64,000 nucleotides of DNA from Capitulum mitella (lineage: Eukaryota; Arthropoda; Thecostraca; Pollicipedomorpha; Pollicipedidae), in contig CP099846.1 of NCBI GenBank assembly GCA_030062745.1, forward strand, positions 29,781,201 through 29,845,200. The letters are read 5' to 3'. The notes below the pieces were generated by a model. That model was not told where the DNA came from. It saw only the letters and a program-made list of their open reading frames with translations, and searched no databases. The translations under genes were made by a program, and so were the position numbers. Position 1 is the first letter of the stretch; each line of letters opens with the position of its first letter. This document shows, one piece after another, positions 1 to 10,996 of the stretch.

Positions 1-1672
1 TCTTAGGGACTTTATTTTCCGTATTTTTCTAGTCGAGTCTAAGCGTCACCAATATGGGTTATCCCCGATACCCAAGATAGTCGAGCTACCCCAGTTTGAG
101 CTTGGGCCCAGCCAATGGCGTTGACCAGAAGCTCTTGTGAAATTAGTGTTTAAGAAAGGACTAAACAGACTGTTGTTTGAACATGCGCAGGCAATATGCC
201 TACAAAGAAAGCCGTTTAGTACCAAAGCTGTTTGTAGTAATTACCTCCCTTTAAACAGATCATGTTCATATGATGGACCATTTAATGTATAACTACAATA
301 AAGTTGGCAAAGAATAAAACGGTTCTGAAAACAGCCGCCATGCAAAATCAAGTGGTACAGTTCAGTAAGAAATTCCCTTTTAGAGGAAAATTAAGCTCAT
401 CAATATGATCTGGGGGCTCCACAATGCATTTTCTCGAAATTACGCTCCCGTATGTTTTATACACATACAACGTATGCCGTCATGGAACAAAAACGCATTT
501 TTTACAACATTGATGCGAATGGTGGGTAGAGCCAGGGATCAGAATCCGTGTTAAGCATAACTTGGAGTTCGGGTTAAGCGAAGCTCGATGCATGGACTTC
601 GACCCCCGCATTCGGTCGAGCAGTGTCAGGCGACGGCTGATTTGGTGGCAGAAATTTAACACAACTCGATAAATCATCACATAATCGAGATAATACTCGG
701 CTGGTGGGATTCCGCTTGGCATCTTGAATGACCTAAATAGGAGGCAAACATTCACAGTTAAATGTTCAAGAATGTGTACCAATTGCGATACTTCAGATTT
801 ACCGGCGTTCGTGTTCGGTGGCCGCGGCCCGCTGTCGACCGGCTAAACCTGGCCAAACGGAGAGCTGGGAGCCTGTCTGTCTCCCGGGGTGGTCAAGAAT
901 TGTCCGAATGTCCTCCAAATGGCGTCCGGATACCGCGGCTGATGGACCTCCGACGGCGACGAAGACCGGAATTCAGGGCAGCGGCCGACCAATAGCTCTG
1001 TTACCAGTTTGAAATGGCACACTGTGCTTGGCGGGGTGTCTGATTCACTGGCGGTCAAACGGTCGGCAACGCAGTTCGCGAGCACATGGCTGTGCTCACC
1101 GTTGTCACGTTTTGATAGGCATCTGACCAGGAACGTAGAAATGCCCCAAATACATCATTCGCATTTCGCCGTTTCCAGTTTCTTAGTTTCCATTTTTTTC
1201 AATTAGACATATTGAATGAAAAATGGAAGCATTTTTCCATTCGACTCCTCTCCGTTATAATAAAACTTTTGAGCGATCGTTTATAACATGGTGTCAAGCG
1301 TCAAAACTTAGTCAAATCTATCTTTAAGCATGAACTCCACAAAACCATGCGCGTAACTTTTTATCAAGATGCTTATCACATATGTTCGTTGTCTATAAGA
1401 TCAGGCCGCGACCAGCTCAGCGACACAAAACGTGTACCTGGACTGCGTAATCCAGAACCCACAGACGGCTCGAACAAAAAAAGCAACAGATCGACAGGAT
1501 GGCGACGCTCATCTGATAATCAACCTGCGCATTTTCCCGTTACGGCCTGTTATGCCGCATCACTTTGAAGCTCATTTTTTTCGTGCATCACCGTAGACTC
1601 AAAGGTCAGTTTCGGGATTACTGATGTTGCGGTACGGGAGTTCCACCACGGCTGCAGCCTGTCGTTGCTCAT
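1..1672. other. Anonymous intergenic DNA with a SINE-like fragment
   Basis: No coding sequence is recognised. A SINE-like fragment lies at about 530-665. A CpG-rich patch at about 805-1000 has overlapping short ORFs in several frames, which is typical of GC-rich non-coding DNA. Confidence 0.4.
530..665 (-). repeat. SINE-like fragment, body only
   Basis: It shares the phrase GGGATC..GA..CC..GCTAAGCA-like, then GCATGGACT.CGA.CCC and a CGGCTG.TTTGGTGGC block, with the copy at 5490-5600. The tRNA-like head is not visible here, so this is a truncated or diverged copy. Confidence 0.4.
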
Positions 1673-2217
1673 CACAGAGTGACCAGTGAGTCCTGCCAGC
1701 CACAGAGTGACCAGTGAGTCCTGCCAGCCACAGAGTGACCAGTGAGTCCTGCCAGCCACAGAGCGACCAGTGCGTCCTGCCAGCCACAGAGAAGCCAGTG
1801 CGTCCTGCCAGCCACAGAGTGACCAGTGCGTCCTGCCAGCCACAGAGTGACCAGTGCGTCCTGCCAGCCACAGAGTGACCAGTGCGCCCCAGCCAAGTGA
1901 CCAGGGCCCCACAGAGCGGCCAGTGCGTCCTGCCAGCCACAGAGTGACCAGTGCGTCCTGCCAGCCACAGAGTGACCAGTGAGTCCTGCCAGCCACAGAG
2001 TGACCAGTGCGTCCTGCCAGCCACAGAGTGACCAGTGAGTCCTGCCAGCCACAGAGTGACCAGTGAGTCCTGCCGGCCACAGAGTGACCAGTGAGTCCTG
2101 CCAGCCACAGAGTGACCAGTGCGTCCTGCCAGCCACAGAGTGACCAGTGAGTCCTGCCAGCCACAGAGTGGCCAGTGAGTCCTGCCGGCCACAGAGTGAC
2201 CAGTGCGTCCTGCTAAT
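1673..2217. repeat. 28-bp minisatellite, about 19 units
   Basis: Units begin CACAGAGTGACCAGTG and recur every 28 bp, from 1673 to 1869 (8 units) and from 1910 to 2190 (11 units). One 41-bp rearranged unit lies between the two blocks. Units differ mainly at a GAGTCC/GCGTCC site and at A/G in CCAGC/CCGGC. Since 28 is not divisible by 3 and no frame has a stop on the minus strand, all three minus frames stay open, giving spurious Leu/Gly/Trp-rich ORFs of up to 254 codons. Confidence 0.95.
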
Positions 2218-3000
2218 CTGACGAGCGGCCGGCGGGGACGTCCGGCTTCAGCAGGCTGCCCAGCGCGCGGTCCGGTCTGGAGCCGGAGGGCCGGGCCGGG
2301 CCGGGCCGGCCGGCGGCACGCGTGGGTCGGTTCCGGCGCCGTACTTCGTCCCGCTGTCATCACCCCCGCGGGAATGACAGCCCTCAGGCAACGCCGAACC
2401 GACCGGGGCCGGTGACGTCACCAATGCAGCCGCCCACCGGCGCGCCCGGCAGGAAATGAGCCCCGGCGATCGAGCGCCGCATACTGAGCGAGTCGCCGAG
2501 CCTCGCGGCTCGCCGGTGACACTGCACTCTGTTCGGCGTGTATGCGCGGGCCGGCACTCTGTGGCGGTCGAGTCGAAGATCGGCTGTTCGTCGGCCGGGG
2601 GCGGCTCTATTCCACCGTCGTGCTCCAGCGGCGGCGCGGCGCAGTTTCGGGCGCCGGCCAGATGAGGCGCCCGGTTCGGGAGATGATCGTAATGGCGGGC
2701 TGAGAGGGTGAGATGGGGTTTCGCCGGTGAACGTCCGCCGGCGCTGGCGCGTGATTATGATTGGTGGTGCTGCCAGAGGCCCGGCGGCCGCGCCGTGCGA
2801 ACTGTTCGATTCGTGAGTCGGGCCGTGGACGATAAACGACTCGCGACGGCTTGGTTATGCGGTATCGATAGGTGCGATCAAACCGTGCGCTTCTGCGTCG
2901 GCTGCAGGAGAGAAAGACGTGTCGTCTGAACTCGAACCGGGGTCACGCAGTCCGAATAGTTCGGCACTTCAGCAGTTCGAAAGCTCCGCCCCCGACTCGC
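2218..3000. promoter_or_regulatory. CpG-island-like block of unknown role
   Basis: Sharply elevated G+C and CpG directly follows the minisatellite, with GGGCCGGGCCGGGCC-type runs at about 2290. It ends near 3000, where AT-rich sequence begins. It could be a promoter with a first exon, but no TATA box, clear donor or conserved peptide is seen. Confidence 0.3.
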
Positions 3001-4012
3001 GGTGACTAATTGGAAAAGCTACTCAGTGATGTGTGACATATTGTCGTCTAAGTTCGCTTTATTACAGAAAGAAAGGAAATTCATTGCTCACTTCACAGAG
3101 TTAAAGATAAGTCGTTGTTTCTTTCTCTGTGTAGTATTTCGGATTCCCGAAGAGACATCAGTTTCATACTGTCGCGTGGCAATACACTAAGCCCATCTTT
3201 TTCATTTCAGCTTTATTCTCTCATATCATTTAGCCAGGGACAACTTTAAAGGGGGAGGAGGGAATTTCCCCTTCAAAACTGTCCTTCCGCACTTCAGATT
3301 TTCTGGAAAGAGGAAAGGGAAACTGGGGATTTCACTCTTCAGATATTTTCCGAAACTCAATTTACGCTTCTTTGCCAGCCTGGTCGTCCGTGAAGCCTCT
3401 CGTCGCCGGCCGGGGTCACGTTGAGGCGGTGGCGGGGTGGGAGGTCGGTTCAGAAACCTGAGCCGCCCGGAATCCACGTTCGCGTTCATGCGAACGTGGA
3501 TTTTCAGCCATGAATACCAATTCTACAACGACGCTAAACCTTTTGTTGACGCAGACGCTGAACACCCTACTGTTCGTACGCATCAATGGCCCAAATGTAG
3601 AGGCATTCGATGCCATAAAATATGCCCGACATTGGGTTGAACTGGGCCGCAGATATGCGAAGGACAAGTGCAGGTGCGCCAAACAGAAACGCGTAGAAAG
3701 CATGGCTTCGCAGCTTTTCTGCTGACTGCCTGGATGGTCAGTACGTCGGCTCGAGGGGGACCATGCGTGGAGCTCTGCACCGGGCGTAAAAAATCCGGAG
3801 ACATGTTGTTGCCTAGAACTGCTAAGTGTTAACAAAATGTTTGCTGATGCAGGAATAAACACTTATGGTTGTTGTAGAGCTTGAGTTTTATTTTTCGTTT
3901 ACCTGATGATGTGTAGTTGAATAAGATGTGGGTAGGTCATTGTGTGAAATTTTGCACTATGACTGAAGCCATTTTTAAAGGCCTGATCACAGGCTGTATG
4001 AAGTCTGATCCC
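3001..4012. other. Anonymous DNA with one perfect hairpin
   Basis: No gene is recognised. Contains the palindrome at 3471-3502. The ORFs here overlap on both strands without similarity to known families. Confidence 0.35.
3471..3502. repeat. Perfect 13-bp inverted repeat, 6-nt loop
   Basis: The left arm AATCCACGTTCGC (3471-3483) and right arm GCGAACGTGGATT (3490-3502) are exact complements separated by GTTCAT. Function unknown. It may be the end of a foldback element. Confidence 0.85.
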
Positions 4013-5231
4013 TTAACCCTATTCCCGGCAGGGGGGGCTAAATCCGCCCCCCTTGGGTTTTTGCTTGCCAATTCCAGGATTTTTAACACAGCTTCACGAA
4101 ACTTGGTGACTTTTCCTAGCTATTTTTTCTATGTGCCGTGACAAAATTTCAAAATTCTGTTTTGCTCAATGGCGGAGCCATGCAACGTTTTTGGGAGGAA
4201 CCTCAGGCCATTTTTGGCCATGTTGAAGGTAAAAGGAAAATGTCTGCCAAAAACAGAGTTTTTAAGATAGAACTTAAAACTTTATATGGATGTATAGCTA
4301 AATAGTTGGGCAATGTGTAGATGTAATTTTGTTTATCTGGGGTTATCTTACAAGGTCAGGTCAAGGTCAAAAGTCAAAATTTGTTTTTTCGCAATAATTT
4401 CGGCGCCGTTTTTTCAAATGCCAAACCCGGAATGCATATGACGTACAAGGGAGCCTTCTACTTGTGTACCAAGTTTCAGTTTGATATTACGTCGAGTCAC
4501 GGAGCTATGACCTAAAATGTTAGTGCGCGTAACCTATATCGCAATAGCCATAAAATGAAGTTTTCGAAACAAAGTGAATTCAAATTATTGAAAACGCTTA
4601 CAGGTAATATTAAATGCACACAAGATCATTCCAGGTGACCCCAAGGTCACTGGAGGTCATTTAAGGGTCAAAGGTCACAAGTTGATCTGAGAAACGTGTG
4701 ACCATGACAGTTCCCCCTTTTTCATGTCCCTGGCACCGCCTATGCTATCATTATACAAACATTGTAACACGATTTGTACTTCTTTAGTATGACATGACTA
4801 GCAGAAGCCAAAAAAGGGTGTTTGCCTCTTTTGTTCATTCAGTTGTTAGAAAACTAATCCTCCTATTTTTGAAACCCTGTGAACGCCCATGAATTTTCTC
4901 AAAATTTCAGATTTGTGGACCCATGGTAAAGCCCTATCCATAATCTCTCGATTCATGCCAGTTTCATCGAAATCGGTCCATAAACAACAGAGTTATAAGA
5001 AGTCCAAAAGTACCCTCCATTTTGACATTTTTGTCCCCCTGTATGCACAAATTTCAAAATTTTGAAAATTTCCTTTTATAAAAATGTAGTTTACGTCACG
5101 GCAAATCGATTGCCGTTTGTTGCGATGAAATCGGATGAGTAGTTCTCGAGATCTCGGGGGGGGGGGGCTGAACCCGCCCCCCGCCTGCCGGGAATCGACT
5201 ATACCGTCTAGCCCTCCGGGAATAGGGTTAA
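4013..5231. mobile_element. piggyBac-like non-autonomous element (MITE), 1.2 kb, copy 1
   Basis: The element is 4017-5227, flanked by TTAA at 4013-4016 and 5228-5231. The termini are perfect inverted repeats for 12 bases (CCCTATTCCCGG), followed on each side by long G/C runs able to pair. TTAA duplication with CCC ends is diagnostic of the piggyBac superfamily. No transposase ORF exists, so it needs a partner. The interior has many AGGTCA half-sites, including a DR1 at 4665-4677 and a cluster at 4353-4375. Confidence 0.75.
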
Positions 5232-5489
5232 GGCTTTAAGGTTTTCCCTCTCGTACCTCTCGTTCTTTCATACGTTTTCCTCCCTCTCCCCACTTTTTAT
5301 GCTTAAGGCGGTGGAATCACATTCCCTGCGTTTGCAACCTACGCTACAATGATAAGACATATTCAATGGCGATTTTCTGGGGGTCGTTGCGATAGGGGGT
5401 CGATGCGCCTGCCAACATTTGAGCTGGGTGTTACATGTATAGATTTTTTTACGTTTTCATACATCTGACCCAAGTGGTTTGATCGGGCG

Positions 5490-5745
5490 ATGTTAGGGAT
5501 CGGAGCCCATGCTAAGCAGCTAAGCAGAGCTTGTTGCATGGACTACGAGCCCTACACCGATCGTGCAGTTCCAGGTAACGGCTGGTTTTGCGGCGAAAGG
5601 TTAACGTGCCGCGACCGTGTGGTAGTCAGCTTGACCCTATGTTGGCCAGTTGCCAGCTGACCCCTGGGCCAAATATCGAGAGCGCCGAAGCGGTCGGACC
5701 CGTCTGCCGGAACAGGAGGACCAGCGCTCTACAACTGAGCTACCG
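5490..5745 (-). repeat. tRNA-derived SINE-like element
   Basis: Read on the minus strand, a tRNA-like head contains a box A-like TAGCTCAGTTGTAGAGCG (complement of 5725-5742). A box B-like GGGTCCGACC (complement near 5691-5702) follows at nearly tRNA spacing. The acceptor stem is not preserved, so it is not a working tRNA gene. The body toward 5490 matches copies at 530 and 43170. Confidence 0.55.
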
Positions 5746-5756
5746 ATCCGACGTGA

Positions 5757-5876
5757 ATGCATTATATATATATACATATAATGCATATATATATATATAT
5801 ATATAATGCATAGATATATAATGCATATCTATCTATCTATATATATATATCCACATATATATACATATATATATAT
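5757..5876. repeat. (AT)n-rich microsatellite, interrupted
   Basis: Runs of TATA with ATGCAT and ATCT interruptions directly abut the head of the SINE-like element. Confidence 0.9.
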
Positions 5877-8164
5877 AGGTTGTTGCCCTTTAAAAAATAT
5901 CAGTCACGACGACAGGCCTATGCAACGAAGGACTGTGCTTGCCTGGTGACGTTCAGTTAAGAGAACATGACCAAATCTTTAACGGAAATGTTCCACCTTC
6001 AATCCGACACCACTACGGAGATGTAAACCTGATGCTTTTGAAGACATGTCTGATGTTTTTGAAGATGAAGACTGGCAAGCTGCAGAATGCATTTTATTTA
6101 GGTTGGTTCCTAATTTACGTTATGCCTCTAAGCTCTACAGTTATGGAATTTCGGAACGGTTCCCCGCGGTTTTTCCCAGTATCTCCTGTTCATCTGTATC
6201 CTACTTTCAGCTGATGCATGATGTCGCGAGCGGGTGCAGGTCAATGAATGCAGAAGGCCTGTACGAACTGTGTCACATTTATGGATGACGTTGCATTTGG
6301 CACTTGGGACCTTAAATTGGCACTTGTTTCATATTGTAACATTAAATAAAACGCTTGTTCTGTCATAAAAATTCACCAAATGCACTTTAGAATTAACATA
6401 ACTGACACAGACTTTGCAGGCAGCCGCATAAGTTTGTGTTAATAATGCTGTGGCACGCTTTTGAGTTCAATGTCAGTCAGTGGCATGACCGAGCGACAGC
6501 GCACAGGTTGAAGAACGTTTTGGCACATGATGTATCTCAGGGCTAGCAAATGCGTGTGCTCTTGCAGGGACAAGTAAGTTTGAGCTCAAAGATTCCTCAT
6601 TTACTCGCCGTCACGCCATTTTCCGATGGATTACAGCCTTTCATGTTTAGCCAGTCAGTCATCTATTCCACTCAGTATGGTCTTTGTCGCAATGATGAAA
6701 ACGATTAAGAGTTCTTGTCGGCAAAGATGAGAGAAGTGATTTCGAAATGACGACGGTCTCCATCCTACTCAATCGCTTGTCACTTGAGCTTTTCCGAGAA
6801 TGAAAATCCATTATTTGCAGCACAGCATCTTACAGCAGACAGTAAGTTGACCATGCAATAAAAAACGTCTCATACGGACAGTTCATCACTAAGGAGGAAC
6901 TGGATAGTTTTCGGGATCATTGCAGGCACGCGTCTTGGTGACATCAACGGGTAATAGAATGCGAAGGAAAAAGAAACAGAGTGATGCAGGGGTGCACCCA
7001 GGATTTTCTGAAGGGGGGGGAGCTCAGTGTGAACTGAAATCATACGACAACCATCTGCCGGGAAGACGCTGTGCAATGGTTTCCACAAGGCTGCGCTTGG
7101 CTGCGCCTTTGGAGTGATGCATCGGCCATGAGGATTGGAGACGTTAAAAACCAAGCGGCATCGGCGGGCATCATACGTTGAGAAATGTTACTCTGATAAT
7201 TTTCACAAAGTTTCTGTTGAAATCCCCACACGTTTGACGTCCAAGTTCAGAAGGCAGTGGCAAATATGAAAATGTCAAAAATGTGCCAGTTGACAAAAGT
7301 CGACGAGTGAATAACTTTTCTTCAAAACAGACTATTCTTCCTCACTATTTACTGCTCCTGTGAAGTCGGAGTTCACAGTAGGCATTTCCCCTGCGCTGAA
7401 TCACAAAAACTTCATGCTCCTGATGATGGAGACGGACTAAACTGCCCACAATCGCTACTACCAATGCGGTCTCTTAAATGCATCACCATTTCATCTCAAT
7501 GTGATCGCAATCCTCGCTAGCACATTCCCTTGTCTCATTACAACAGCCGAGTGCAAGCGCAGTGCTTTAGTAGTTCGGCACATTGTTCAATGATTCCGAT
7601 TTAACTTTAAACCCACCACGTGCGTATTATTAAAACTCATAGTAACGCATTTTCTGACATGATGATGCTAAATGGTCATCTGATATAGAGGGACAGTTCA
7701 ATGCTGTCCACAGAAAAACAAATCATTCGGGGGCCGATCGATTTAAATTTCCTCATCGTTTGTAGTCCTTTGTATCCGTGAAGCTTATAAACTCGTTTAC
7801 CTGAGAACTGCGTTTCATGGGCCGGAGTGAACTGGAATTTGACTTCAAACGGTGTTATCTGTTCGCTCTGTTTCCATTTCCTCTCGAGACAAGAAAGCCA
7901 AGCAGCGTAGCCTGAATTTTAATAGAGAAGAGGTAAATGGTAAAAAAACTAAGAGCACACACCGTCAGCGGATATAAAGAGGGCACATTTACCCTCTCTC
8001 CACGCACACTCCAGCCTAGTCATAAAACACAATTTTATATGCATTTAATTTGTCAATCCTTGATATTAATAAACAGCAAAATATAATATGAAAAGTCCGC
8101 TCATAAACTGGGAAATGCAGAGCACTTTTGACTGTCATTGACAATACATTATATATCATCAATG

Positions 8165-8166
<2 letters not shown>
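5877..8166. other. Anonymous DNA, no gene recognised
   Basis: Short ORFs only. A phrase near 6985-7020 (GGTGCACCCAGGATTTTCTG followed by a G run) resembles the margin of a dispersed repeat; related wording occurs near 12290 and 38160. Confidence 0.35.

Positions 8167-8167
<1 letters not shown>

Positions 8168-8224
<57 letters not shown>
8168..8224. repeat. (AT)n microsatellite
   Basis: An uninterrupted AT dinucleotide repeat of about 57 bases. Confidence 0.97.
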
Positions 8225-8229
<5 letters not shown>

Positions 8230-10530
8230 TTCGGTCCTGCCTGCGCTTTCAGTGGGTTTATAACCCTCACATGATAACTCATGGAGGCGACTGAGCTACA
8301 AAATGCGCTGAATACGCAGATAATTAGCAACCGAAACCAGTGGCTGGCAAAATAGTAAGCGCTTTTAGAAACTGTTGCTGAGTGAGCAGATCAGTTGCTG
8401 ATGATGCTAACGCTCTCGAGCACTGTCGCCGCTGACCCCGCGAAAGGAAGCCTACGCCAACGGCGCAGACTGCATTGCCCAATTGGGTGTACCCGGCAGC
8501 TGGTTGTCGTAAATGCAGTGTTCTGCGCAGAGCCGTTTGAACGTCCGGTTTTTCGTCTTTACCATCTCAGCAATAGTCAAATGACAATGGGAAGTTATTT
8601 TCAGCATCAGGATCCGATGAGACCCCACAGCAAAAAATGTCCCTGGGGGCCGTGATGTCTCATGCTTTCAAACCGTGCAAGGCCTATGAATATGTGGGGA
8701 AAACGAGCCAGGAACATTGCGATGTCAGATATGAACCTTCTGGTGCTGGTGGCCTGTTCCGCTCCTTTCCTTTCTGTATGTAATATTTCGTAAGAGAAGA
8801 AGCCCAGACACGGAGCGAAGGGACCATAGGTTTGGTTGAACTAGCGCGTAGGGCAAGTGGGGAGGAATGGTTTCAAATGGCTCCGGCCTCAGAATAGTTC
8901 TGAACAAGTCTGGAACTGGACTTAAAATTATTCCGGCCCTGTCATATCTAATGGCGTTCCAACGCACAGAACCATAAGAACAAACACTGAAAGAGCTACG
9001 GTCATGCCACTCCTGTAAGCCATGACCTCTGCTTTCGTTCTCTAAACCGTCGAGTTGCTGAGGTGCTACTGAGATTTTCTGCCACCTTTTGGTCATTCCG
9101 GCATCACTTTCGAACATCATATGCCAGCAACCCCAAATTTTCATTTCTCTGCCTGAACAAGGCAGCCACCTTTTGACAAAAAATGATTCAGCAGATCTCC
9201 AAAGGTCAGATCATGAAACGCCATATGCTTAATCAAAGACGGGGTTTTCAGGATCTGTTTGGAATTCGGCAACTGCTTTTTTCCTTCTGGTGTGGCTTGC
9301 AGGAAGCTCACCAGGAATGACGCACGTGATTTCAAATGAGATGAACATCAGTCAGTGGCTAACTTTGTACAAAACCGATTTAGCCTGTTCTTCGAGGCAC
9401 ATTTAAGTCTAGCAACCAAACTACTGCAGACACAAAAAAAGTTATCTTAGCTTCTCGTAAAATTCAGTATCAGGAAAATGTAAAAGATCAAAGGTCAGGT
9501 CATGACTTTATTTTACACCGTGGACTAAGTTGATTTCGTGTCACCTGTAGCAAAAGCATTGTTCGTCGTGCAAAATGGGCTCATTTGATACTGCAAGCCA
9601 GTACCGATCTTTCTAGTCTTGTTTATGCGCTTCTGAAGCTGTCAATAAATAACTGTCACCATTATGGCTTTGACCTAACATGTGACGCCATCGCTGGCCT
9701 TGAGGTCAATAGATGGGGAACATCTGAGCCTCAGGGTGATGGAGTGTTGATTTTCATTGAAATCGTTTTCGATTAGGAAGGGGAGTGTCCCATGCACAGA
9801 AGCTGGAGGTCGGCGAAATGCCCGTCATTACCGGGTTAGCATTAAACATGTAGAAATGAACAAAGAAAAGCGCATTATCAGCGATTGATCCACCCTTTTT
9901 CAATGTTCCTAAGCCCACTGATGAGATACTGGCATGTTTTGAGATGCTTTTGTGATGCAACGCAAAAGCCAAAGTCAAAAAGTTAATGTCCGAAAAGTCA
10001 CTACACCGAGGTACATGCCCACGACTTATGAAAAAATTACAGTTACGCTTAATCCCTCCCCCCCCTGACTCGTTGCGCAATCCTTAGTAAACATAAACAT
10101 ATTTATCAGAAATAAAAAGCTGAAGACAAGAAATGCATTCTGCAGCGGTGGAAACATGGTAGATGATTTAGCTTTTTACCATTTTTCTTTTTTATTTCAC
10201 CTTTACCTTCCTTAATGTACCATTTTCCTTTGAGAAGAAAGCAGATTTTAAAAAAAAGTGACTGCGTTCAGTTACGCAGCAACGCTTTTCGCGTAAGATT
10301 ACGGACGTTATAAGATGTGACAGTACGGCAAAACATTTTACGAAAGACAAGGTAATGCTGTAGACAATGAAAATATAAGTGCTAGTGAAGAGGATCAACT
10401 GCCCCTTGTGATCCTTGCGTGGTTTCGCTACTGACTGTTTTTGAACTGAAAAAAAAAGAATTAACACAGTCACATCATTCGGTTCCCGACGCACCTTGGA
10501 TATGTTAACCAGAAAATAAAAGTAAAAAAC
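8225..10530. other. Anonymous DNA, possible decayed AGGTCA-bearing element
   Basis: No gene is recognised. Half-sites AGGTCA occur at about 9203, 9494 (AGGTCAGGTCA) and 9698, in a style like the TTAA elements, but no termini are seen. Confidence 0.3.
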
Positions 10531-10539
10531 AAAACATCA

Positions 10540-10800
10540 CAATGGAGGAGCGCTGCGACGACCGGGACCTTCCGCAAGTGTCTCACCTGGTGTATTGAGA
10601 GCGGGTCTGGTTGGGGCACTCGTTGGTGCTGTCCTGCTCCCAAACAAGCCGCCGCACAGAGACGCCTCAGCCTCAAATCCACTCCGCCACCCTGTGACCG
10701 AAATCCGCCGACCAATGGCGAACCGGCGCGAGCGGACAACAGCCAATCAGTGTGCTGCTTCAACGCGATGTGCCCGATGTGCCGATAAGGCGAAATTAGT
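10540..10800. promoter_or_regulatory. CpG-rich segment with two CCAAT boxes
   Basis: A GC- and CpG-rich patch carries CCAAT at 10712-10716 and 10743-10747, about 31 bases apart (three helical turns), as often seen in NF-Y-bound promoters. No adjacent coding exon is recognised on either side, so promoter activity is speculative. Confidence 0.25.
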
Positions 10801-10932
10801 TTACGTCCGATGGCTTCATGTAATGCCAACAAGAAGCTCCGTGATAATGGGCAGTGATGAAATATGCACACCCACGCACAAGAGTTCGCCTGCTAAAAGC
10901 TGTCGCCAAATATGATGCTGCCACTCACATTG

Positions 10933-10934
<2 letters not shown>

Positions 10935-10992
<58 letters not shown>
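10935..10992. repeat. (AT)n microsatellite followed by purine-rich tract
   Basis: A pure AT repeat of 58 bases. A nearly all-purine tract follows at about 11010-11090. ORFs on both strands through it (Ile-Tyr repeats) are artefacts. Confidence 0.97.

Positions 10993-10996
<4 letters not shown>

Noticed and set aside
1673-2217. Regularly spaced repeats suggesting a CRISPR array
   Set aside because: Units are contiguous with no unique spacers, and the genome is eukaryotic.
1550-2363. Three long overlapping minus-strand ORFs with Trp/Leu/Gly-rich repeats
   Set aside because: They are the three frames of a 28-bp DNA minisatellite without stops. The peptide repeat follows from the DNA repeat, not from a protein domain.
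5725-5745. Possible functional tRNA gene
   Set aside because: Box A- and B-like words are present, but I could not form an acceptor stem. It shares its body with other dispersed copies, so a SINE is more likely.
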